This document shows positions 51,172 through 60,255 of a stretch of 61,819 nucleotides of DNA, in pieces (position 1 is the first letter of the stretch; each line of letters starts with the position of its first letter). Location: assembly GCA_035707105.1 (NCBI GenBank), contig DASSUI010000067.1:1-61819 (forward strand), written 5' to 3'. The position numbers and the translations under genes are program-made. The notes under the pieces are model-generated. The model made no database searches and was not told where the DNA came from. It saw nothing but the letters and a program-made list of their open reading frames with translations. Source of the stretch: JACDAN01 sp035707105 (GTDB lineage Bacteria; Actinomycetota; Thermoleophilia; Gaiellales; Gaiellaceae).

Positions 51172-52218
51172 GCCGTGACGGAGACGACGTGGGAGGTCGG
51201 GGGCGAGTTCCACTCGCCGGTGGAGACGCCTCGGCCGTTCCATCCGTGGCCGCGGCCGGCCGTCTGGTACGCGCTCGGGCGGCACGGGGTCGAGGCGCTC
51301 GTCCCGCTGCTCCGCGTCCGGACGCTCTGGCTGCCGGACTACTTCTGCCACGACGTCGCCGTCGGCTGGGAGCGCCTCGTCGAGGTCAAGACGTACGAGG
51401 ACGACCCGCGCTGGGCAGAGCCGCGATGGGAGACGCTCAGAGCCGAGCGCGGCGAGCTCGTGCTCGGCGTCAACTACTTCGGCGCGCGGGCGGGAACCGG
51501 CTGGGAGGAGCGGCGCGACGAGGCCGGCTGGATGCTCATCGAGGATCACTCGCACGACCCGTTCTCCCCGTGGGCGGTCGGGTCGAGCGCCGACTTCGCG
51601 TTCAGCTCGCTGCGCAAGACCCTGCCCGTGCCCGACGGCGGGATTCTCTGGTCGCCTCGTGGGCTCGACCTGCCGCCGCAGCCGCGCGCCACCGCGGAGG
51701 GCAGCGAGCTGAAGCTCGCTGCGATGCTGCTGAAGGGTCGGTACCTCGACGGTGGAGGCCCCGACCTGAAGGAGCGGTTCCGGCGGCTGCAGCTCCAGGG
51801 CGAGGAGCTCCTCGCGCAGGCACCGGTCGCCGCGGCGTCACCGGCGGCCCGCGAGGCTGTCATCGGCGGGGCGCCGCTGCCGTGGCGGGTGCGCCGGTCT
51901 GACAACGCGATCCATCTCCTCGGGCTGCTCGCGGGCGTCGACGGCGTGGAGCCGGTCTTCGACGAGTGGCCGGCGGGCGCGGCGCCGCTCGGCGTCGTGC
52001 TGGTCTGCAGGTCCGAGAGCCTCCGCGACCGGGTTCGCGAGTCGCTGCGCGAGGCGGGCGTCTACTGCCCGGTGCACTGGCGCGTCGAGCGTCCGGTCTC
52101 CGAGCGAGTCCGCGACCTCTCGAGCCGGGTGCTGACGATTCCCACCGACTGGCGGTACGACGACACGGACATGGAGCAGGTGGCGTCGCTCGTGCGGGAC
52201 GCGGTCGGCGCGGCATGA
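51166..52218 (+). CDS. atypical DegT/DnrJ-like PLP-dependent protein
   Basis: A 350-residue protein with an aminotransferase-like core. LWLPDYFCHDV (54-64) sits where DegT enzymes have the loop after the first large strand. LIEDHSHDPF (124-133) puts Asp127 in the PLP-pyridine place, and FAFSSLRKTLPVPDGG (144-159) offers Lys151 as the Schiff-base lysine. The usual GTxAL phosphate-cup motif is weak (WYALGRHGVEAL). It may be a divergent or substrate-restricted aminotransferase. It is coupled (ATGA) to the FemAB-type gene, suggesting amine formation followed by acylation. Confidence 0.7.
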   Translation: MTAVTETTWEVGGEFHSPVETPRPFHPWPRPAVWYALGRHGVEALVPLLRVRTLWLPDYFCHDVAVGWERLVEVKTYEDDPRWAEPRWETLRAERGELVLGVNYFGARAGTGWEERRDEAGWMLIEDHSHDPFSPWAVGSSADFAFSSLRKTLPVPDGGILWSPRGLDLPPQPRATAEGSELKLAAMLLKGRYLDGGGPDLKERFRRLQLQGEELLAQAPVAAASPAAREAVIGGAPLPWRVRRSDNAIHLLGLLAGVDGVEPVFDEWPAGAAPLGVVLVCRSESLRDRVRESLREAGVYCPVHWRVERPVSERVRDLSSRVLTIPTDWRYDDTDMEQVASLVRDAVGAA

Positions 52219-53237
52219 GGACCGCGGTCGAGGCGCTCGTCCCGTCCGCGGAGCTGTGGGACGGCCTCGTCGACGCCTCGCCCGCGCCGGACGTCTACTT
52301 CCGGCCGGGCTACTGCCGCGCCTACGAGGCATCCGGGCAGGGACGAGCCGTCGCCGTGCGGACGGAGAGCTCGCTCTTCCCCCTCCTGCTCCGCGAGCTG
52401 CCCTACGGCGAGCCGGGCCTCGACGCGGCGACGCCGTACGGCTACGGCGGCCTGCTCCCGCTGGCGCCGGGGTCTGATCCGGTGTCGGACCTGCGCCAGC
52501 TTCGCGACTGGTGTGCAACGAACGACGTCGTGAGCGTCCTGGTCCGGCTACACCCCCTCCTGGGGGGCTTTGGACACCTGTCCCAAGTGGACGGGGCCGA
52601 GGTCTGGGAGCACGGGCCGACCGCGGCGATAGAGCTCGCCCACGTGGAGGACGACCGCCTGACCGGGATGAGCAAGGGTCGGAAGGCCGACCTGAACGTG
52701 GCCAGGCGCGAGCTCGAGGTCTCGTGGGAACGGGGCGAGCAGGCGCTCGAGCGCTTCCGCGCCGTCTACGACGAGACGATGACGCGGCTCGGCGCCGGGT
52801 CGTTCTACCTGTTTCCGGCCGAGTACTACGCCGCGCTCGCGGAGGGCCTCGGCGACGGCCTCGGCGTCGCGCTCGCGCTGCGCGGCGACGCGGTCGTCGG
52901 CGGCTCGCTCTTCCTTGCCGACCGGGCCGGTCGGTTCGCGCACTACCACCTGAGCGGCACGACCGACGCTGGCCGGGAGCTGAAGGCGGGCACGCTGCTC
53001 GTCCACGCGGGCGCCGTGTGGGCGCGCGACCGAGGCTGCGAGCTGCTGCATCTCGGCGGGGGGACGTCGGGCGCCGACAGCCTCTACGCGTTCAAGCGGA
53101 GCTTCGGCGGCCCCGAATTCACCGCCTCGTTCGCGAGCCTCGTCGTCGACGAGGAGCGCTACGAGGCGCTCGGCGCGCGGCGAGCAGCGGAGCCGAACCC
53201 GCCGCGCCCGGACTTCTTCCCGGCGTACCGCGCGTAG
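52215..53237 (+). CDS. FemAB/GNAT-type acyltransferase (Acetyltransf_6)
   Basis: A 340-residue protein with two GNAT-like lobes. In the second, MSKGRKADLNVARRE begins the acceptor helix, YAALAEGLGDGLGVALAL and GGSLFLADRAGRFAHYHLSG form the central sheet, and LHLGGGTSGADSLYAFKRSF is the characteristic C-terminal segment of the Acetyltransf_6/FemAB group. It could transfer an acyl or aminoacyl group to an amino sugar. It is coupled to the DegT-like gene. The last 79 bases overlap the convergent GT4 ending at 53159. Confidence 0.82.
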   Translation: MRTAVEALVPSAELWDGLVDASPAPDVYFRPGYCRAYEASGQGRAVAVRTESSLFPLLLRELPYGEPGLDAATPYGYGGLLPLAPGSDPVSDLRQLRDWCATNDVVSVLVRLHPLLGGFGHLSQVDGAEVWEHGPTAAIELAHVEDDRLTGMSKGRKADLNVARRELEVSWERGEQALERFRAVYDETMTRLGAGSFYLFPAEYYAALAEGLGDGLGVALALRGDAVVGGSLFLADRAGRFAHYHLSGTTDAGRELKAGTLLVHAGAVWARDRGCELLHLGGGTSGADSLYAFKRSFGGPEFTASFASLVVDEERYEALGARRAAEPNPPRPDFFPAYRA

Positions 53238-54223
53238 ACGTCCAGCGTCTTCCGGGTCACCGCGTCCCAGCCGAAGCGCTCCGCCGCGCGCCGCCGGCCG
53301 GCGTCGCCCATCCTCCGGCGGAGCTCCGAATCGGCGAGCAGCCGCTCCAGCGCGGCGCGGAGCGCAGGGACGTTTCCCGGCTGAACCAGGATCCCGGTCT
53401 CGCCGTTGACGACGAGGTCGAGCAGCCCGCCGACCGCGCCGGCCACGACGGGACGCCCGTGCGCCATGGCCTCCAGCGCCGCGACGCCGAACCCCTCGCG
53501 GTGCGACGGGCAGGCGACCACCGCGGCGCGCGCGTAGAGACCGGCGAGCTCATCTGGCGGGACGAAGCCCCGGGCCATCGGGACGCGGTCGCGGAGCGGG
53601 CCGTCGCCCGCGACTACGAGGTTCAGACCCGCAGCGGCCTCGACGAGCTCGAGCACGCCCTTCTCGGGCGAGAGCCGGCCGGCGTAGAGCACCTCTGGCG
53701 GGTCCGCCTCCTTCCCTACCGAGGCGGGCAGGTCGACGCCGCTCGGCACGACCTCGATCTGGCGGGCGCCGAGCCGGGCCGCGTCACCGGCGAGCGCCGA
53801 GGACGGGCAGACGACCGCTTCGGCCCGACGGAGGACGGCCCGCGCGAGGCTCGGCGCGCGCCGGGCGAGCGCCACGTCGGTTCCCCAGAGCTGGACGACG
53901 AACGGCCGCCGGGTCGCCATCGCCGCGACGCCCGACGGGAGCCAGTGCGCGTGAACCAGGTCGGCGTCCCGGGCCGCCTGGCGGGCGGCGCGCGCGTAGG
54001 CCGCCATGAACGGCGGCACGAGCGCGGCCCGCCAGGGTCGGTGCCGCAGGTTGCCGACGATCCCGGCGTCGTAGGCGAGGCCGAAGTGCCGGAAGGACGC
54101 CGGCGAGACGACCTCGATCTCCGCTCCGGCCTCGCGCAGATGCTCCACGGCGTCGGCGACGAATCGTCCGGCCGTATCCACCGGCGAGCGCGGATACGAC
54201 GTCGCGAGGACGACCACTCTCAC
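53159..54223 (-). CDS. family 4 glycosyltransferase
   Basis: A 354-residue GT-B enzyme: VRVVVLATSYPRSPVDTAG, ADLVHAHWLPSGVAAM, VVQLWGTDVALARR, EVLYAGRLSPEKGVLELV and HREGFGVAALEAMAHGRPVV. GTG 54223 overlaps the Wzy-type stop (GTGA). The C-terminal 26 residues are encoded antisense to the acyltransferase and are basic and low in complexity. It completes the GT4-Wzy-GT4 operon. Confidence 0.87.
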   Translation of the reverse strand: MRVVVLATSYPRSPVDTAGRFVADAVEHLREAGAEIEVVSPASFRHFGLAYDAGIVGNLRHRPWRAALVPPFMAAYARAARQAARDADLVHAHWLPSGVAAMATRRPFVVQLWGTDVALARRAPSLARAVLRRAEAVVCPSSALAGDAARLGARQIEVVPSGVDLPASVGKEADPPEVLYAGRLSPEKGVLELVEAAAGLNLVVAGDGPLRDRVPMARGFVPPDELAGLYARAAVVACPSHREGFGVAALEAMAHGRPVVAGAVGGLLDLVVNGETGILVQPGNVPALRAALERLLADSELRRRMGDAGRRRAAERFGWDAVTRKTLDVYARYAGKKSGRGGFGSAARRAPSAS

Positions 54224-55545
54224 GCGGCGGTCAGCCGGCGGCCGAAGACGACGGGCAGGGCCAGGGCGAGCATCGCCAGCGCGTAGAAGTACGACTGCTG
54301 CATCGTGAGGTAGAAGGCGTTCGCGGCCATGACCCCGAGGATCGCGGCCGTCAGCCCCCAGGCGAGCGGCCGCACGCGCGCCGCCAGCGGGTCGCGCATC
54401 GCGGCGAGCGCCTTGCCGACGCGGTGGCCGTCGCGCAGCCGCCGGAACAGCCACCAGATGAATACGGCGAAGAGCGCGGCGCCGACGATCCCGGTCTCGA
54501 TCACGAGCGCCGCGTAGAAGGAGTGGGGCCCCCAGTTCGTCAGCCCGGTGACGGCCTCGTAGTAGACGGAGAACGTGTTCAGCCCCAAGCCGAAGAGCGC
54601 GTGGCCCTCGAGCGCCGGCCGGACGAGCTCGTAGACCTGGAAATGCGTCGCGGTCGAGCCGGACTCCGTGTCGAGCCGCGACCGGACCACGGTTTCGAAG
54701 AAGTCCACCCGGCGGGACACGATCACGGCGAGCGCGAGAGCGAGAGCGCCGAGCGGGACGAGGACCGCGGCCGACAGAAACCTCCGTCCGTAAGGGAAGA
54801 GCAGCACCATGACGCCCACGAACAGCCCGAGGAGGCCGCTCCGGGAAAGGGTCGCGAGCTCGACGAGCAGCAGGAACGGCAGCAGCAGCATGAGCGGGAC
54901 GCGGAACGGGTGGCCTCGCTCGAGCCGCAGGTAGATCGGCGTCAGGATCAGCAGCGGCAGGAGCAGGACGATGCCGAGATGGTTCGGATCGTTCGTGAGC
55001 GCGTTCGGCCGGTAGACGTCCGCGCCTTCGACGGCGCCGTAGAAGTTGATCGGGCGCGCCTCGCCGAGCAGCGGGCCGAGCACGGTCTGGTCGAGGTCGC
55101 GGCCGGTCTCCGCGAAGGCGAGCTGCGCGACGCCGTACACGCCGTTGAGCGCGACCCCGGCGCAGAGGGCTCCCAGGGCGACCCAGTAGAAGCTGAGCGG
55201 GCGCCGCGCGAGATACGCGATCCCGACGGCCGCGAAGCCGAACGTGATCGCGAACCGGGCGAGCCCCTTCGCGAACTGGGCAGCCGCCTGCTCGCTCTCG
55301 ATGTTGTAGAAGCCGGCGAGGTAGACGACCAAGAAGCCGGCCGCGAAGAGCAGCAGGATCGCGACCGTCCGATGGATCGTCCGCGGCCAGGCGCCGAGGC
55401 GCTCGAGCGCGAACGAGCAGACGAACAGCACGGCCAGGATCCCGGCGACGCCGATCGTCCCGGCGAGCTCCCACTGGATCTTCTCGAAGCTGACGGAGAA
55501 GAGCGTGGCGAGGAAGAGGAACGAGGTCGTGCTGCGCAGGATCAC
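54220..55545 (-). CDS. Wzy/O-antigen-ligase-type membrane protein (Wzy_C)
   Basis: A 441-residue protein with about 10-12 helices and a large extracytoplasmic loop in the C-terminal half. RPNALTNDPNHLGIVLLLPL, TLSRSGLLGLFVGVM and GLGLNTFSVYYEAVTG with NWGPHSFYAALVIETG are the successive segments of the O-antigen ligase/polymerase family (PF04932), including the histidine near the end of the loop. Either polymerase or ligase activity is possible. It overlaps GT4 genes on both sides (GTGA at each end). Confidence 0.87.
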   Translation of the reverse strand: MILRSTTSFLFLATLFSVSFEKIQWELAGTIGVAGILAVLFVCSFALERLGAWPRTIHRTVAILLLFAAGFLVVYLAGFYNIESEQAAAQFAKGLARFAITFGFAAVGIAYLARRPLSFYWVALGALCAGVALNGVYGVAQLAFAETGRDLDQTVLGPLLGEARPINFYGAVEGADVYRPNALTNDPNHLGIVLLLPLLILTPIYLRLERGHPFRVPLMLLLPFLLLVELATLSRSGLLGLFVGVMVLLFPYGRRFLSAAVLVPLGALALALAVIVSRRVDFFETVVRSRLDTESGSTATHFQVYELVRPALEGHALFGLGLNTFSVYYEAVTGLTNWGPHSFYAALVIETGIVGAALFAVFIWWLFRRLRDGHRVGKALAAMRDPLAARVRPLAWGLTAAILGVMAANAFYLTMQQSYFYALAMLALALPVVFGRRLTAA

Positions 55546-56786
55546 GCGAGGCTCCTGACGAGCGTGGCGAGCTCCTGTGAGCGCGTGCGGCGGGAGAGAC
55601 GCTCCTTCAGCTCCGGGGAGAGCGGGTTGCCGTCCAGGCGGCCGGTCCGGTGATCGGCCGCCAGCCCCTCGAGCGCCGCGCGGAGGCCCTCGACGTCGTC
55701 CGGCGCGACGACCGTTCCGGCTCCCGTCTCGCGGATGAGCTCCGCTGCGGCGCCGTCCGGCGGGACGGCGGCGAGGATCGGCCGCTCGGCGGCGAGATAC
55801 TCGAAGGCCTTGGCCGACAGGACGGCACGGCCGCGCCCGCCGGACTCCGGGATGAGCAGCAGCAGCGCCTCGGAATCTTTCTGGATCGCGAGGACTTCTC
55901 GGCGGGGCAGGTACGGGATCAGCTCGAGGCGGTCGGCGAGGTCGAGGCTCTCGGCCCACTCGCGGTCGGCGGCGCGGAAGTCGCCGACGAAGCGGAGGAT
56001 TACGTCGACATCGGAGCCGGCGAGGGCCTCGAGGATCGGCCGTGGGCTCCGGCGGCCGAAGAAGCTGCCGGTGTGGGTGATCCGCAGGCGGGGCGACGGG
56101 TGATACTCGAGCCCGGCGAAGTCCTCAAAGTCGCAGCCGTTGGCGATCGTCTCGACGCGCTTCGCGCCGAGCTCGCGCAGCTCGTCGGCGATCGGGTCGG
56201 AGACCGCGACGACGGCGTCGGCGCGGCGGGCCACGAGGCGCGCGACGCTCTCGCCGGTGCGCTCCTTCGCGCGGACGAGCGCGCTCTCGATGCGCCGGTG
56301 GGGGTTCGCGACGATCGAGTCCCGGAGATCGGCGATCCAGCGCGCGCCCGTCGCCCGCGTGACGGCGGCGCCGACCAGGTGGACGGACGTGGGCGGCGAG
56401 GTCGTGACGACCACGTCGATGTGCTCTCGCTTGACGATGCGGATGGCGGCGGGGATCGCGGTCAGGTTCCAGGTGACGTTCTCGTCCGGTGCGAGCGCCC
56501 GGCGGAAGGTGAGCGCGGCCTTGCGGCCGGCGCGCTCCATCCCGGTCAGGCCGTGCAGCTCCTCCGCCGGCAGGCGTCCCTTCGGGCCGAGGTAGCGGGC
56601 TCGGTGCACCCAGGCCTGCGTGGGCGGCGCGAGGTCGTCGTCGCGGTGGACCCACTTCGGGTCGTCCGGCGCCAGCACGTGGGTCTCGATCCCGAGCGCG
56701 GGCAGGTGGGTCGCGAACTTGAGCGGTCGCTGGACGCCGCCGCCGCCCGCAGGCGGGAAGTACATCGACACGAGGAGGACCTTCAC
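55542..56786 (-). CDS. family 4 glycosyltransferase
   Basis: A 414-residue GT-B enzyme: VKVLLVSMYFPPAGGGGVQR is a common start in this GT4 branch, then ETHVLAPDDPKWVHRD, ARWIADLRDSIVANPHRR, LRITHTGSFFGRRSPRPIL and LSAKAFEYLAAERPILAAVP. GTG 56786 is 7 bases behind TAGCCT, whose TAG is also the stop codon of the transposase gene upstream. It heads the GT4-Wzy-GT4 operon. Confidence 0.88.
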   Translation of the reverse strand: MKVLLVSMYFPPAGGGGVQRPLKFATHLPALGIETHVLAPDDPKWVHRDDDLAPPTQAWVHRARYLGPKGRLPAEELHGLTGMERAGRKAALTFRRALAPDENVTWNLTAIPAAIRIVKREHIDVVVTTSPPTSVHLVGAAVTRATGARWIADLRDSIVANPHRRIESALVRAKERTGESVARLVARRADAVVAVSDPIADELRELGAKRVETIANGCDFEDFAGLEYHPSPRLRITHTGSFFGRRSPRPILEALAGSDVDVILRFVGDFRAADREWAESLDLADRLELIPYLPRREVLAIQKDSEALLLLIPESGGRGRAVLSAKAFEYLAAERPILAAVPPDGAAAELIRETGAGTVVAPDDVEGLRAALEGLAADHRTGRLDGNPLSPELKERLSRRTRSQELATLVRSLA

Positions 56787-56793
56787 CGGGGAA

Positions 56794-56799
56794 AGGCTA
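56794..56799 (-). promoter_or_regulatory. putative -10 element TAGCCT of the GT4-wzy-GT4 operon
   Basis: Minus-strand TAGCCT ends 7 bases before GTG 56786, placing the transcript start at the start codon. The transposase reading frame ends within it. Confidence 0.5.
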
Positions 56800-57231
56800 G
56801 AGCGCGGCGAGGCGTGACCACGGCCACTCGCCGTCGCGTTCGCAGAGCCCGGCGCGGACCGGGTTGTCGACCACGTAGCGGCAAACCTTCCGGGCGTGGC
56901 GGTCGTCCTCGACGAGACGCGCGTCGAACCGGTTCTGGAAGAGGTGGCCCGGTCGTGCATAGCGCTTGTTGAAGCGCATCGCGTACAGGCAGTTCAGCCG
57001 GTGCATCCCGGCCGAGAGCCGCGGCCGCCGGGTTGAGACGACGAGGTGGTAGTGGTTCGGCATGAGGCAGTAGGCCAGCGTCGCCCAGGCGAAGCGTTCG
57101 ACCACGTCTGCGAGCTGGCTCAGGAACGCGTGGTAATCGCGGGCGTCGAGGAAGATCGCGGACCGCGCGACACCGCGCGCCGTTACGTGGTACGTGCCGT
57201 CTCCCAGGAGGTGTCGTGGGCGGCGTGGCAC
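56797..57231 (-). CDS. REP-associated tyrosine transposase (Y1/IS200-like, TnpA_REP)
   Basis: A 144-residue single-strand transposase of the RAYT group. HVTARG (15-20) opens the domain, CLMPNHYHLVV (55-65) supplies the HUH metal site (His60, His62), and KVCRYVVDNPVRAGL (115-129) gives the catalytic Tyr119. The length and motifs look intact. It carries no TnpB partner. Two hairpins lie between it and the gene at 57371 and may be its recognition sites. It is the only mobile-element gene in the window. The start is GTG. Confidence 0.92.
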   Translation of the reverse strand: MPRRPRHLLGDGTYHVTARGVARSAIFLDARDYHAFLSQLADVVERFAWATLAYCLMPNHYHLVVSTRRPRLSAGMHRLNCLYAMRFNKRYARPGHLFQNRFDARLVEDDRHARKVCRYVVDNPVRAGLCERDGEWPWSRLAAL

Positions 57232-57272
57232 GTCCGCACCGTACGCCGTCGAAGCCTCCGCGCGGCGCCTCC

Positions 57273-57290
57273 GTGCGCCTTTCGGCGCAC
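57273..57290 (-). repeat. hairpin near the RAYT gene (7-bp arms, TTTC loop)
   Basis: GTGCGCC and GGCGCAC flank TTTC, 42 bases upstream of the transposase start. Short GC-rich hairpins of this kind are typical REP units, but only one copy is seen here. Confidence 0.45.
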
Positions 57291-57336
57291 TCCGGCGACG
57301 CGCTCGGCGCAGAAGACACGGCTCGCCGGGCCATGG

Positions 57337-57355
57337 GCGAGGGACAGTCCCTCGC
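57337..57355 (-). repeat. hairpin near the RAYT gene (8-bp arms, 3-base loop)
   Basis: GCGAGGGA and TCCCTCGC flank CAG, just after the end of the 57371 gene. Its GGGACAGTCCC core is of the kind I associate with RAYT-linked repeats. It could alternatively terminate transcription of the 61819-57371 operon. Confidence 0.5.
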
Positions 57356-57370
57356 GAGTCACGCTGCGGC

Positions 57371-59359
57371 TCAGAGCCGATAGAGCAGGTAGCGGTCGTC
57401 GGCGTAGAGGACCGGCAGGGCCGGGCGGAGGAACGATCGCTGCCGGTCGATCACGAGCCAGTCCGCGCCGTAGCGCCGCGGAATCCCGAGATCGCCGGTG
57501 CGCAGGAACTGGACGACGTCGCTGCGGCGGACGTATGGGCGGTTGTCCTCCGTGTCGGCGACATGCGCCGGCGGCCCCGCCGCCACGTAGACGGGCGCAA
57601 GCGCGGCGATCCGGTAGCTCGTCTCGAGGTCAGCGAACACGATCGTCCCTTCGGGCAGCTCGCGGAGCTCGCGGACGAGCCCCGGCGTCAGCGGCACCTT
57701 CGGCCCGGGGGCCTCGCGCCAGTCCCGCATCCCCTGAACAGCGATCGGAAGCACGAAGAGGAGCGCGGTCAGCCCTGCGTACAGGCCGCGCCGCTCGATG
57801 CTGCCCCATCGCCGCTGGATGAGCACGCCCGCCGGCACCGCGAGCACCGCGCCCGCAAGGCTCAGCCAGGCGGCCAGCGCAGGACCGCCGTGGTCGAGCC
57901 GGGGTCCGAAGTCGCCGGGCCAGGTCAACTGGAGCCAGAGGCCCGCCGCGAGCCCCGCCGGCAGGGCCGCGCCCCGAAGGAACCCGGCCAGCACGGCGCA
58001 GCCACCGGCGAGCGCGAAGGAGTACGGCATGAACCCGGCGATCCGGCGCGCCTGCGAGATCGACACCAGATCCGCGAACGACGGAAAGATGAAACTCGCG
58101 AGCGTGAGGAGGAGAATCGGCAGCGACCCTCCGACGACGAACGCCGCCCACCGGCTCCGGGCGGCGAACGCCGCGAGCGGGATCGCGACGAGCGCGGCGA
58201 CGGCGACTGCCCCGCGCCGGCCGAACACCTCGGGCGCGAGCGCGTACCGCTGCAGCGAGTCGACGTCCAGCTCCCGCGAGTAGCGCTCGAGGCCACGCTG
58301 CACCTCTTCCCGCGCCGGCGTGTGCCCGGCGGTGTCCTCCACGATCGGAGTCAGCCAGAGGAAGACTGCCGCGGACGGAAGCCCGACGGCCGCGAGCCCG
58401 GCGGCCACCGTCAGGAGGTCGCGCCGAGCCCAGATCGCGCGCACGATCCCGAAGCCGGCGAGCGGAACGAGCAGGAACAGCGCATAGGTCGGATGCGTCA
58501 ACGCGATCGCCAGCGAGGCCGCGGCGACCGGAACGGCGAACAGCGGCCGCCGCTCGCGGATGAGCAGGAAGAGCGACGCCAGCACCATCGGGACGAGCAG
58601 CTGGCGCGCCGCGGACGCCGGGAGGGCGAGTGCGTTGTAGCCGCCGCCGTCTCCGGGCGCGAATCCGGTGAGCGCGACCTGCGCCGCGACCACGGCGACG
58701 CCGCCCCAGATCGAGTTGAACAGGGCGCGACCCGCCTCGTACGAGAGGACGAACGCCAGTGGGACGAGGATCGCCGCCTCGTTGAGGACGACGTCCGTGG
58801 GATCCACCCCGGCCAGCTTCGAGACGAGGGCCAGGAATGCGTGCCAGAGCGGGAATGCGTATCCGGGATGCGGCCCGCCGTCGGCGAACTCGCCGACCCG
58901 GTCGATCGAGAGGTCGCCGAACGTCTCCAGCTTCCGGACGCGGGCGAGGTGAAACAGCGCATCGCCGCCGAGTGCGGGACCAAAACGCCAGATGAGGACC
59001 GCGAACACGGCGCCCGCACCTGCGACCGCCCAGGTCGCCCAGTGCTGCCGGATCGGTGTCTCCCGCATCGCGAACGGCAGTGCGACCGACGCCGCCGCAC
59101 CCAGCACGATGAGAGTGAGCAGGATCGAAGCGCCGACGGCGAACGTGACGATCAGCCCGAGGAAGAGGACGCCGAGCGAGAGCGCCGCCGCCTCCGCGAC
59201 CGCCGGCAGCCGGAGCGCGCGCGCGATCAGCGCCCCCGGGATCAGCAGGCATGCCGACGCCGCCGCCAGGCGAAACGCCAGCCCCGCGCCGTCGGCCGGA
59301 AGCAGGCGCGCAAGGGCGAGCAGCGGGATCGCCGCGAGGACGAGGGGGATGCGGGTCAC
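57371..59359 (-). CDS. polytopic membrane protein, GT-C-like
   Basis: A 662-residue protein with around 14 helices and a short soluble C-terminal region. The loop GGDALFHLARVRKLETFGDL with the early GDxxFH acidic-histidine pattern, then PHPGYAFPLWHAFLALVSKL, resembles a family of bacterial GT-C-like proteins with acidic residues in the first large outer loop. A lipid-linked sugar transferase role is likely but unproven. GTG 59359 overlaps the GT2 stop (GTGA). It ends the operon entering from the right edge. Confidence 0.7.
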   Translation of the reverse strand: MTRIPLVLAAIPLLALARLLPADGAGLAFRLAAASACLLIPGALIARALRLPAVAEAAALSLGVLFLGLIVTFAVGASILLTLIVLGAAASVALPFAMRETPIRQHWATWAVAGAGAVFAVLIWRFGPALGGDALFHLARVRKLETFGDLSIDRVGEFADGGPHPGYAFPLWHAFLALVSKLAGVDPTDVVLNEAAILVPLAFVLSYEAGRALFNSIWGGVAVVAAQVALTGFAPGDGGGYNALALPASAARQLLVPMVLASLFLLIRERRPLFAVPVAAASLAIALTHPTYALFLLVPLAGFGIVRAIWARRDLLTVAAGLAAVGLPSAAVFLWLTPIVEDTAGHTPAREEVQRGLERYSRELDVDSLQRYALAPEVFGRRGAVAVAALVAIPLAAFAARSRWAAFVVGGSLPILLLTLASFIFPSFADLVSISQARRIAGFMPYSFALAGGCAVLAGFLRGAALPAGLAAGLWLQLTWPGDFGPRLDHGGPALAAWLSLAGAVLAVPAGVLIQRRWGSIERRGLYAGLTALLFVLPIAVQGMRDWREAPGPKVPLTPGLVRELRELPEGTIVFADLETSYRIAALAPVYVAAGPPAHVADTEDNRPYVRRSDVVQFLRTGDLGIPRRYGADWLVIDRQRSFLRPALPVLYADDRYLLYRL

Positions 59360-60255
59360 CGCGTCGATTCGAGGAGTGCCGTCGCCCGCGCGCCCGCGAC
59401 CCAGTCGGCCGCGTCCCGATAGACCGCCCGCCGCTCGCCCCGGAAGACGAGCGACCGCACGCGCAAGCCCGCGAGCATCACCCGCCGCGCCCGCTCCGCC
59501 GCGCGGGCCCCCCGGTGCTTGAGCAGGAACCGGAGATGGCCGCGCACCTGCTCCCGGAAGAGGGCGGCGGACTCGCGCCGCCACGACGCGCCGCCCACGT
59601 GGACGACCTCGGCCTCCGGGTAGAAGAGCGTCCGCCAGCCGGCCGCCCGCGCCCGGTACGACCAGTCCGTCTCCTCGCTGAAGAGGAAGAACGCCTCGTC
59701 GAACGGTCCAACCTCGTCGAACGCCTCGCGCCGGAGCAGGAATGCCGCCGCCTTCGCGAACTCGACCTCGCGCACCTCGTCGTGCCGGAACCCCGCGCCG
59801 TAGAACGCGTTCAGTACGCGCGACCGCGGCGCGAGCTTGCGGAGGAACAGGTACTCAGTTGCGAGCCGCCACGGCGTCGGGAACCCGCGGACCGACGGCT
59901 GCAGCGTCCCATCCGGGTTCAGGAGCCGCGGCGCGACCCAGGCAGCACGCGGGATCCCCTCCGCGAACCGCGCCAGGCGGTCTGCGGCGTCGCCGACCGC
60001 CCACGCGTCCGAGTTGAGCACGAGCACGTACGGCGCCCCGGTCTCGCGGATCCCGCGGTTCCATCCGGCCGCGAGCCCCCGGTTCTCCTGCCGGACGAGC
60101 CGCACGTCGGGGAACCGATCCCGCACGAGCTCGACCGTCCCGTCCGTCGACCCGTGGTCGACGACGACGGTCTCCAGCCCCGCGACGCTCTCGAGCGCGC
60201 GCTCGACGTGCGGGAGCCCGTTGTACGTCACGACGACGGCGGAGACGTCACGCAT
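59356..60255 (-). CDS. family 2 glycosyltransferase (rhamnosyltransferase/WbbL-like)
   Basis: A 299-residue GT-A enzyme: VSAVVVTYNGLPHVERAL, TVVVDHGSTDGTVELV, YVLVLNSDAWAVG carrying the NSD metal site, EFAKAAAFLLRREAFDEVG and FFLFSEETDWSYRARAAG, the acidic catalytic segment of WbbL-type enzymes. ATG 60255 overlaps the preceding gene by 8 bases. The acceptor is unknown. Confidence 0.87.
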   Translation of the reverse strand: MRDVSAVVVTYNGLPHVERALESVAGLETVVVDHGSTDGTVELVRDRFPDVRLVRQENRGLAAGWNRGIRETGAPYVLVLNSDAWAVGDAADRLARFAEGIPRAAWVAPRLLNPDGTLQPSVRGFPTPWRLATEYLFLRKLAPRSRVLNAFYGAGFRHDEVREVEFAKAAAFLLRREAFDEVGPFDEAFFLFSEETDWSYRARAAGWRTLFYPEAEVVHVGGASWRRESAALFREQVRGHLRFLLKHRGARAAERARRVMLAGLRVRSLVFRGERRAVYRDAADWVAGARATALLESTR

